Assembly: GCA_958438515.1 (NCBI GenBank)
Contig: CAUBRZ010000025.1
Span: 1 to 17,796 of the forward strand
Length of the DNA stretch: 17,796 nucleotides
Origin: an uncultured Clostridium sp.
GTDB taxonomy: Bacteria; Bacillota; Clostridia; TANB77; CAG-508
Reading direction: 5' to 3'
In this document: positions 7,417 to 15,010 of the stretch, piece after piece
Layout: every line of letters begins with the position of its first letter
Numbering within the stretch: position 1 is the stretch's first letter
Notes under the pieces: generated by a model
Told to the model about the DNA's origin: nothing
Database searches by the model: none
What the model saw: the letters and a program-made list of their open reading frames with translations, nothing else
Program-made: the position numbers and the translations under genes

Positions 7417-10400
7417 TTATTTATGATCTTTCCTTAAGCATTTTTTATTTATTATAAATGTTCCTAATCCTAAAATTATAAAGCTACTTATTCCTATTAT
7501 TACATACATTTGATAATTGCGTTTTTCTCCTGTTGGTCCTGTAATAGTAAGTGTTTTATTGTTATCATCTGGTTCATGATTATTTTCTCCTGGTACATAA
7601 TTTCCTGGTACAGATGTATCTGGTTTTCTACCATTTAAAGTATTTACTTCTACATCATTTCTAAAATAGAAATCTTCTTCATTATTTGATAACACTTTTG
7701 ATACTTCCAATTTCGCTATTTGTTCTGTTCCTGGAGGTTGATTCTTAAAATAGTCAGTTTGTAGTACTTGCCTATATTTTTTTGCTTTTTCAAATGCATC
7801 GTTAGATAATAAACCATTTTGTTTTTGATCTTTTATTTCAATTCTATTCCATCCATAAGATTTATTTGTTTCATTCTTTTCATCAAAATCTATTTCATTC
7901 TTTTCATCAAAATCTAATAAATCTGATAGATAATCATAAATACTACTTACTCTAGCTATTTTTAAATTTGCATTGTTTTTTGGTATTATACCATAAATAT
8001 AATAATCCTTATCATTATAGTCTATTTCACAACCAGTACTTTTTCCATTTATTTTTCTATTGTCTACTTTTATTTCATATTGTATTTTTAATATAGCTCC
8101 TTGTATCATTTCACTATCAATTTCAATTTTGATATTTCCATCTGGTAACATTTGCAAGTGCGTGATTTCTCCTTTTCTTGGATCTCCAGATACAATACTT
8201 CTTCCATCTGCTGTTATAATTTCAACATGAGATATCTCTTTTGTCACAACTATATCTTGCTTTGGTCTTCTTATAATACCAAAATCCATATTATCAAATA
8301 CATATTTAAATTCATTGTCTCCTGAACCATAATTACTTAAATTTTCTTCATCATAATAATCTAATGTAATTTCAAACTTCGAAGTTTCTGCTCCTATTTC
8401 GTCTAATGTTGTCTCATATGTAGCACTTCTATTACTTGTCTCATATGTAGCACTTCTATTACTTGTCTTTGAATCTGTTATTCCATCACCATCAATTTCA
8501 GTTTTATATTTTATGGTTTCACTTGATGTTCTCTTTTCTACTAAATTATTTATTTCAGTTCCATCTTTGTAAATTCCTCTTACATCTTTTGCATCTGAAT
8601 ATCTTTGTGAGTTCAGTTTTGATGTCTCTTTTCTATACCAATAATTTGATATTTGACTTTTATCTCCATGTCTATAAATAGTAGACTTGTACTTTTGTAC
8701 TCCACCATTGGCACGTATATCATTGACTCTATTTCCTTTTGTATCAAAAATTACACTATCATTTCCATATGTATATTTTATATAATACTGTCCTGGAATT
8801 ACTCCTTGGAATTCATAATATCCTTTTTCATTTGTTTTTGTTACAGCTTCATTAACTTCTACTCCTTTCTTTTGATCAGAGTATTGATATAAATTTGCTA
8901 CTTTAAATGTTTTATCACTATTTTGTGTTAATAATTCCACTTGAACACCTTTTATTACATTTTCGTTTGTTGTATTGTATAATCCATCACCTTTACGCTC
9001 ATTTTTCTTTAAAAGATCGTAAATAGCATTATCTTCCCATACAGTTCCTCTTATTATTCTATTCTCACGATTTATTTTAAATGCTGGTGATGCATCTGTA
9101 TCATCTTCATATGTTGTTTTATTTCCTAATTTCATATTATCTGGAGCCGAATCTGTATCTATTCCTCCATATGGCACTCTAAAGTTTACATCACTAAAAG
9201 AAGAATATGACGTTATTTCTGATACTGATTCTTTTAATGTAATATCTCCATTTAGCAATTTATCTATTGTATTATCATCTAATTTGTACCTTATAGTTAT
9301 ATATTTCATTTTAAATGGATTTACTTTTTGATTTGCTGCGATTTTAACTATTTTGTACTCATTATTATATGTTTTGTCATCACTATAAGAAATATTATTA
9401 TTATTTTCATCTTTAATACTATCTATGGTATAACGTTTATCATAATAATTTATTATCTCATTTGCTTTAGTATATATATTTGTTGATTCATTTCTAATTG
9501 CTATCTTATATGTTATATATACTTTATATTTCTCAGTTCCTTTGTTTTCGTGATACGAAACATCAGGTGTATACATTGTTCTAGTGTATAAATTTGAATT
9601 AGATTCTTGTGCATATTTATTACCAAAACTTACACCAATTGGAAAATATGTATATGTTCCTTTATTACCTGCTTGTTCTGCTTTTTTCTCTTCTTCTTCT
9701 ATTTTTTTATTTAGATATTGGAACCTTTTTGCATATTGATAAGTATATTCATACATTGTATTGTTTTGCCCTGTTAATTCAAGTTTTGCATTATCTATAT
9801 CTTGTACTAATGCTAAATCTGGCATTTCTCTTTGATATAACCCTAAGTTTATATTTTCTATTTCTTTTAATCCTGCTCTCCAACTAATTCTATATCCTGC
9901 CGTTTTTGTATCTGCTGATATTGCTGCATGTGTATTTGGAGATATATTATTTTTTAAACTATCAACAGAATAACTTGTGTTTTTAACTAAAGACGAACTA
10001 TGATTTGCTTCTGTTTTATATATTAATTTAGTATTTCTACTTTGATTATACCCAATTGTTGTATTAGGACTACCATTTTCTTCCTTTGCTCCTATTATTG
10101 TTGAAAAGTTTGCATTTAAATTGCTTCTATCATTTACCTTTTCTGTTGCTTTTGAACCATTACCCATTGCCTGCTTGTTTGCATCTGTTAAAACACTTTG
10201 ATATTTTAAACCATTATATTCAAATTCTATATAGTAGTTTGCTAATTTAGCAATTTCAATTTTATAATCTTTTGCCTTAAACTTGTAATTCCCATCACTT
10301 GTAGTTTTCGTAGTTGCTACTACTATATCTTGTGTTCCATCATTATATTTTAGTTTAACTGTTACATCATCTTTTCCAACTAATTTATCATTTGATTGAT

Positions 10401-13400
10401 AAACGTTGTCTCTTACTGAACTTTTTCCACTTACTCCATCATCCCATACATATCCTGATAAATCTACATATTTTTGTTTGTTTTTAATGTTTTTATAAGT
10501 ATTTACAATCTGTCCGTTTCCATCTATATTAGTTACAAGTTTCACATTATATTCAGTTTCATCAAGTTCATAATAATCTTTCATATCCTCTGATAATGAA
10601 CATTCTTTTATATAGTATCTTTTATTTATAGGAATATTTTTTAATACTATTTGTCCATCAGCATTTGTTTTAAATACATGTGCATTTCCAAATTCTAACT
10701 TAGACGGGCTTCCATAAGTATAAGATTTTATATAATTTTTCTTATTACCATCTTTAGTATATATCTTAAATCCAACATCTTTTAGAGTTTTACTTGTATC
10801 TGCATCTTTCTTTGTTATTATTAAATTACCATATTGTCTGTTAGATACGTCAACTTTTGTAACCTTATCTGCTTCTACTTCTGTAACTTTCTTTTTTTCT
10901 TCATCAGGCTGTAAATTCAAATTATAACTATTTGATGTCTCTATTTCCGTTATTGTATATTCTCCCACAGGTATATTTTTCAATTTTATCCTTCCAGAAC
11001 CGTTTGTAATGTGATCTTTATTATAAGCTCTAATATCAGAATAATTATTTTTTATATTAAACTTTGTATGTGGTATGGCTATTCCAGTATCTATATCATA
11101 CTTGGTAATTATTAAACTTCCAGTAATTTTTTTGTTTTTTATAACATTTGGTGTCTGTTTTCTTAAATATGAATATACTTTAGAAGATTCATAACCCTTT
11201 AATAAATTTGAATCACCTAAGTACTTATTAAATGTTATTTTTTTAGCATAAAAGTCTAATTGAGTATATTTTTTACCACTATATTCCACTGTTTTTTTCT
11301 CATCATTACTTTCCCATAGTATTTTTTCTGCTCTTTCTTCCGTAACATAGTCATCAAAAATACAATAAACTAACTTTTTAATTTGAGCATCTGTTGGCGT
11401 ATCATCTATTTTATTAGTTAATACATCTAAATTTATGTTGTCCAAACTATTAACAATATAATGATAAATTAAAGCTACATAATTTTTTTTATCTTCATCG
11501 CTATTTAATTTACCATTTTTGCCAAACCTATTTAACATCGCATCTTTTACTTTTTTCCTTGAAAAAATATAATATGTCGCTCTTTTCTCCGCTGTTTTAT
11601 TAGAAATATTACTATTTTTTACACTTATCTCTACATTGCTCTTTAACAGCTCGTATGATTCATCATGCGCTTTTGTTTCTTCAAAATAATATTTTCTACC
11701 TAGTTGTAAATTTTTTATATCATAACTACCACTTTCACCTATTTGTAACACTTTAGGAGTTTCCTTTTTTATTGTACCATTTTTGTCTTGAACATCGTAT
11801 TTTACATTATTCTCTATATAATATACTCTAAATTGGACATTATTTTTTAATTTTGCCATAGTATCTTTGTCTACTTTTATTATTCTAATGTCACCTTTTT
11901 CAATATCTGTAGATAAACTCTTAGTAATAATTTTATTTTCAAATTCTGGTCTATCCTCTGGAACAGTTCTCCTCATTCTCTGAACCGTATTTGTTGCACA
12001 ACTACTTCCATGCGTTGCATCTTCAATACTAGTACATTTATAAACCTTTGTTACTCCATAAACGTCTATTCTTTTTACTGCATCATTTATTATTGCCTCT
12101 ACCTCTACCTTAATTTTATTAGCATTTGCAGGTACAGAAACATTAAAACTGCCACCTTTTTTGTTATTATCTAGTCTAAGGTTATTTGCTTTTCCATTTT
12201 TTCTTTTTCCATCTTGAATATATGAAACATTTACATCAAAATCATCGATTGGATATGTTGTAGTAAAATTATATTCTTTATTGCCATTTTTTGTTTTTCC
12301 TTCATTTATTTTTTCGATGCTCATATTAATAATTGTGCCTACATATTCTCCATTTTCCTGTTTATATTCATATTTTGTACCTACAAAAGACTCATCAATG
12401 TCGATATCTTCAGGAGTAGGATTACATAACTCATAATAATGTGCTGCTTTAGAACACTGTGGATGACCTGGATCACAACAAATATATTTGTTGCTATCAT
12501 CTCCTGAAAATGTATGTGGATTTGATCCTGCGTCTAACTTAATATTAAGTGCATAAACGTTACCTACTAAATTTACTCCTATCAGTACAATAATAAACAC
12601 TATAAACACTTTTGTCTTTTTACTTTTAAATAAAATAAATATTAATATAGTTCCTATTGCTATCGATATTACTATAATTGCATTTTTAATAATGCCCGTA
12701 TTTATTGAAATTATAAGTGTAGCTTCTGAATAATCATCTTCATTAATATTCTTGTTTTTTTCTTTTGAATCCATATCAGTCAAATTATATAAATTTTTAC
12801 TTTTTCCTATTTCAGCTGCATTTATAAACGTCCCTGTTGTCTCATCAGATAAAACTTTGTTACAAGTTATAGTAATTTCCTTGCTCTCTCCAGGCTTTAT
12901 TGCAACTCCAGATAATGTTGTATTTATAGCCTCTTTATTTTCCCTCTCAATCCAATCATTACAAGATTTATTTAATTCTAACCCATCTGGTATATAATCT
13001 ACTATTTCACTAGCGTATGCATCTACTTCTCCTTCATTTGTTACTACTATTTTATACTCTATTTCAACACTAGAATTATTTATTTGCTTTCTTGCAATTT
13101 CTATTTTTGCTAATTCACTATTATTATATTTATATTCCTTGCTCTTACTGTTTGTTGTAACAACTACCTTATTAATGTATTTTTTTAAACTCAAATCAAA
13201 ATTTTTATACTTTATCAATCCCATATCTATATTTTCATAGTTGTTGTTATTTATTTCTAGAATATCTGTTATTCCTACCTTTTGCACATTCCCATCAATT
13301 GTTACTTCTTTTTCAATGACATCAGAATTTTCTTCTTCTAACACTCCTTCTGCATGATACTTTGATATTTGGTATTCATCAGTATCATACTCAAATAAAA

Positions 13401-14778
13401 CAATATATCTTCCTTTTTCTATATTATAAAAATAATACTTTCCATTATTATCACTATAATTAATTAATTTGTTTCCATCTTTATCTTTTGCAATTAAATT
13501 AGTATCCATATTGTATAATTTTACTTTTATACCTTTTATAGTTTTTTCGTCTTTTTGTTTTTTCCCATCACCATTTTCATCTAACCATATATATCCACTT
13601 ATAGAACCAAATTTTTCCTGATACTTTCCCTCATTTTCTTTAGTATCTGTTCTAGAATCTTCTTTACCTTTATCATTATTTTCATTATCTTTTTCTGTGT
13701 TATCTCCATTTCCGTCGTTCTCTTTGCTTTCATCACTGTCAAAAAAGTCTTCGTCTTCAAAATCGTCCTCTTCTGCTCCTGGTTCATTATATTTGTCTGG
13801 AAGTATTATAAATTTAGAGATTTGTGAGTCTTGTGCTTTTATGTATGTTCCACTAACTGTACAATAATTAGTTACTTCTGTTTCCTCAAATACTTCAGCT
13901 GCAACTCCTATCACTTCAATTTCTAATGTCTTACCAGCTGGTATTATTACCGTATAATCTAAAAAATTCTTTTTATCTCTGCCACTTAAATCTACCTCTT
14001 GACTGATTATATCATATTTTGCATTTGCCTCTTGTTCTATATCATATATTGTATCTATCCCAACATCCTTATCCACTGTAAAATCATAATAATTATACTT
14101 TGCCCTTACATTTTCTAGATATTCTGAGAAATTGTCTTTAATATTAACATTTGTTTTTATTTTTGACTCATTTTTTATTGATAGAGTATATTTTACTTCT
14201 TGACCTATATTTACTTTTTCTGCATCTTTATCTAATTTTTGCGTTACAGTTACATATTCTGGATATGCCGTTCTTATGTTTTCATTTGATAAGTAAGTTC
14301 TTGTGTCTTCCCCTTTTGCACTAACACTCATTTTTAATTCATACTCATTAATTCCATATTTAAAGTCACCTACTTTTACTTTAAATTCATATATTTTTGT
14401 TTCTCCACTTGGTAAGCTATCTATTTTCAATTGATACCTATTATTTTCAAATTTTCCTATTGAATTGCAATCTTCTGTTTCTAAATCAAACTTATTTCCA
14501 GATATATATTTCATTTCATCTATAAACTCATCTGTTTGTATATCTATATTTTTTAATTCTCTATTCGTTGCATTAGTTACATATATAAAATAACAAAACT
14601 GATTTTTACTTGCTCTTCCTATATAAGATTTCAATTCTACATTTAATTCTGGCTTTTCTACTTTGTTTGATAACACTATCTTTTTATTTTTGTTAATGGT
14701 AATTTCACTTTCTATCTTTTCTACATTTTCATTAACAATTACTTCATAAAAATCTGTTTTTGTTTCATTAGTTTCCAA
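7417..14778 (-). CDS. Giant multidomain cell-surface protein 2, main part (separated from its N-terminus by a frameshift)
   Basis: The frame encodes 2453 residues from a TTG at 14778. That start lacks a Shine-Dalgarno sequence, and the frame stays open and homologous to giant protein 1 up to about 15006, so I read it as the continuation of 14999-16816 (restored protein 3132 residues). Numbering from this TTG: DUF11-like repeats; acidic linker (about 330-387); SdrD_B-like domain with WLDENGDGKKQKDE (about 391-475); DUF11-like domain with DYIPDGLELN; transmembrane helix (695-717) and internal signal-like segment (724-743, VYA|LN); Cys-containing segment; SpaA/Cna-B-like domains with KVDKDT, TKYDIDT and TKKDADT (about 960-1055, 1217-1303, 1315-1415); helical insert (about 1065-1205); SdrD_B-like domains (about 1435-1533, 1903-2013); short coiled coil (NKKIEEEEKKAEQ); C-terminal sorting-like tail. 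Probable role: surface adhesin or stalk. If the frameshift is real, this part is probably not made. Confidence 0.85.
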   Translation of the reverse strand: METNETKTDFYEVIVNENVEKIESEITINKNKKIVLSNKVEKPELNVELKSYIGRASKNQFCYFIYVTNATNRELKNIDIQTDEFIDEMKYISGNKFDLETEDCNSIGKFENNRYQLKIDSLPSGETKIYEFKVKVGDFKYGINEYELKMSVSAKGEDTRTYLSNENIRTAYPEYVTVTQKLDKDAEKVNIGQEVKYTLSIKNESKIKTNVNIKDNFSEYLENVRAKYNYYDFTVDKDVGIDTIYDIEQEANAKYDIISQEVDLSGRDKKNFLDYTVIIPAGKTLEIEVIGVAAEVFEETEVTNYCTVSGTYIKAQDSQISKFIILPDKYNEPGAEEDDFEDEDFFDSDESKENDGNGDNTEKDNENNDKGKEDSRTDTKENEGKYQEKFGSISGYIWLDENGDGKKQKDEKTIKGIKVKLYNMDTNLIAKDKDGNKLINYSDNNGKYYFYNIEKGRYIVLFEYDTDEYQISKYHAEGVLEEENSDVIEKEVTIDGNVQKVGITDILEINNNNYENIDMGLIKYKNFDLSLKKYINKVVVTTNSKSKEYKYNNSELAKIEIARKQINNSSVEIEYKIVVTNEGEVDAYASEIVDYIPDGLELNKSCNDWIERENKEAINTTLSGVAIKPGESKEITITCNKVLSDETTGTFINAAEIGKSKNLYNLTDMDSKEKNKNINEDDYSEATLIISINTGIIKNAIIVISIAIGTILIFILFKSKKTKVFIVFIIVLIGVNLVGNVYALNIKLDAGSNPHTFSGDDSNKYICCDPGHPQCSKAAHYYELCNPTPEDIDIDESFVGTKYEYKQENGEYVGTIINMSIEKINEGKTKNGNKEYNFTTTYPIDDFDVNVSYIQDGKRKNGKANNLRLDNNKKGGSFNVSVPANANKIKVEVEAIINDAVKRIDVYGVTKVYKCTSIEDATHGSSCATNTVQRMRRTVPEDRPEFENKIITKSLSTDIEKGDIRIIKVDKDTMAKLKNNVQFRVYYIENNVKYDVQDKNGTIKKETPKVLQIGESGSYDIKNLQLGRKYYFEETKAHDESYELLKSNVEISVKNSNISNKTAEKRATYYIFSRKKVKDAMLNRFGKNGKLNSDEDKKNYVALIYHYIVNSLDNINLDVLTNKIDDTPTDAQIKKLVYCIFDDYVTEERAEKILWESNDEKKTVEYSGKKYTQLDFYAKKITFNKYLGDSNLLKGYESSKVYSYLRKQTPNVIKNKKITGSLIITKYDIDTGIAIPHTKFNIKNNYSDIRAYNKDHITNGSGRIKLKNIPVGEYTITEIETSNSYNLNLQPDEEKKKVTEVEADKVTKVDVSNRQYGNLIITKKDADTSKTLKDVGFKIYTKDGNKKNYIKSYTYGSPSKLEFGNAHVFKTNADGQIVLKNIPINKRYYIKECSLSEDMKDYYELDETEYNVKLVTNIDGNGQIVNTYKNIKNKQKYVDLSGYVWDDGVSGKSSVRDNVYQSNDKLVGKDDVTVKLKYNDGTQDIVVATTKTTSDGNYKFKAKDYKIEIAKLANYYIEFEYNGLKYQSVLTDANKQAMGNGSKATEKVNDRSNLNANFSTIIGAKEENGSPNTTIGYNQSRNTKLIYKTEANHSSSLVKNTSYSVDSLKNNISPNTHAAISADTKTAGYRISWRAGLKEIENINLGLYQREMPDLALVQDIDNAKLELTGQNNTMYEYTYQYAKRFQYLNKKIEEEEKKAEQAGNKGTYTYFPIGVSFGNKYAQESNSNLYTRTMYTPDVSYHENKGTEKYKVYITYKIAIRNESTNIYTKANEIINYYDKRYTIDSIKDENNNNISYSDDKTYNNEYKIVKIAANQKVNPFKMKYITIRYKLDDNTIDKLLNGDITLKESVSEITSYSSFSDVNFRVPYGGIDTDSAPDNMKLGNKTTYEDDTDASPAFKINRENRIIRGTVWEDNAIYDLLKKNERKGDGLYNTTNENVIKGVQVELLTQNSDKTFKVANLYQYSDQKKGVEVNEAVTKTNEKGYYEFQGVIPGQYYIKYTYGNDSVIFDTKGNRVNDIRANGGVQKYKSTIYRHGDKSQISNYWYRKETSKLNSQRYSDAKDVRGIYKDGTEINNLVEKRTSSETIKYKTEIDGDGITDSKTSNRSATYETSNRSATYETTLDEIGAETSKFEITLDYYDEENLSNYGSGDNEFKYVFDNMDFGIIRRPKQDIVVTKEISHVEIITADGRSIVSGDPRKGEITHLQMLPDGNIKIEIDSEMIQGAILKIQYEIKVDNRKINGKSTGCEIDYNDKDYYIYGIIPKNNANLKIARVSSIYDYLSDLLDFDEKNEIDFDEKNETNKSYGWNRIEIKDQKQNGLLSNDAFEKAKKYRQVLQTDYFKNQPPGTEQIAKLEVSKVLSNNEEDFYFRNDVEVNTLNGRKPDTSVPGNYVPGENNHEPDDNNKTLTITGPTGEKRNYQMYVIIGISSFIILGLGTFIINKKCLRKDHK
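7420..7548 (-). other. C-terminal sortase-like cell-wall sorting signal of giant protein 2
   Basis: The last 43 residues comprise ITGPTGEKRN, a hydrophobic helix (YVIIGISSFIILGLGTFII) and a basic tail (NKKCLRKDHK). This is the three-part layout of a sortase substrate, with a PTG motif in place of LPXTG. It could equally be a plain C-terminal membrane anchor. No sortase gene is present in the window. Confidence 0.6.
7869..7916 (-). repeat. 24-bp perfect tandem duplication in giant gene 2
   Basis: The unit tttcattcttttcatcaaaa plus tcta occurs twice in succession and encodes a doubled FDEKNE-type octapeptide (DFDEKNEIDFDEKNE). The length keeps the reading frame. Perfect identity implies a recent slippage or duplication event. 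Confidence 0.9.
8411..8464 (-). repeat. 27-bp perfect tandem duplication in giant gene 2
   Basis: Two identical 27-bp units (8411-8437 and 8438-8464), with four more matching bases after the second, encode a doubled TSNRSATYE. The duplication is in frame and perfect, so it is probably recent. Confidence 0.9.
10444..10482 (-). repeat. 39-bp block shared with giant gene 1 (copy at 635-673)
   Basis: Identical to 635-673. It encodes the entry to an SdrD_B-like domain (NKQKYVDLSGYVW) in both proteins, in otherwise diverged DNA. Confidence 0.6.
12425..12492 (-). other. Cys-rich segment at the start of the second extracellular half
   Basis: Soon after the internal signal-like segment the protein carries ICCDPGHPQC followed by YELC, four Cys in about 20 residues, with two more Cys further on (YKCTS and SSCAT). 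The rest of the protein is nearly free of Cys. Giant protein 1 has only two Cys in the same region (WHCVNN and EYWCMTP). Disulfides or a reactive Cys are possible; no complete thioester-domain motif is visible. Confidence 0.5.
12550..12697 (-). other. Internal transmembrane helix plus signal-peptide-like segment in giant protein 2
   Basis: A hydrophobic helix (GIIKNAIIVISIAIGTILIF, nt 12697-12629) is followed by a basic FKSKKTK, a second hydrophobic core (VFIVFIIVLIGVNLVG) and VYA|LN, a textbook signal peptidase I site (cut at about nt 12550). The pair looks like the C-terminal anchor of one surface protein joined directly to the signal peptide of another. Giant protein 1 has the same arrangement at the corresponding place. 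Confidence 0.8.
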
Positions 14779-14998
14779 TTCTTCTATTTTAGAAGTATAC
14801 TTTTTGATATTTTCATGTGTATTATACGTATAGTCCTCAGCTAAATAAGTTCCTTTATTTATTGTAGCAAACAGTGTGCCTTCTGGAATTTTTGCTTCTA
14901 TATTTATATCTGTGACTTTCTCATTAGATTTATTTTTAGCTGTAATAACATATTTAACTACTTGTTTTTCATATACAGTCTCACCATTTTCTAAAAAT

Positions 14999-15010
14999 TT
15001 ATTTCCGGAC
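14999..15010 (-). other. Single-base frameshift in giant gene 2
   Basis: The N-terminal frame reads CAG GTC CGG AAA TAA and stops at 14999. Removing one C (15007 or 15008) gives GTC GGA AAT AAA TTT TTA, translating as QVGNKFLENGETVYE, which aligns with QVGNDLLNDNDTVYE at the same point of intact giant protein 1, and then runs open to 7417. The site is not a homopolymer run, and I see no upstream Shine-Dalgarno-like stimulator or other sign of programmed frameshifting. Confidence 0.85.

Noticed and set aside
12300..12500. Thioester adhesin domain around the Cys-rich segment
   Set aside because: Cys residues are present, but I could not find the paired Gln motif typical of such domains, so the assignment is unsupported.
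13599..13787. A 62-codon minus-strand frame rich in Lys
   Set aside because: It overlaps giant gene 2 in another frame across the acidic low-complexity linker and has no start signals.
14778..14778. TTG at 14778 as a genuine start of a separate 2453-residue protein
   Set aside because: There is no Shine-Dalgarno sequence or signal peptide, and the frame upstream continues with homology to giant protein 1. Frameshift of one longer gene explains it better.
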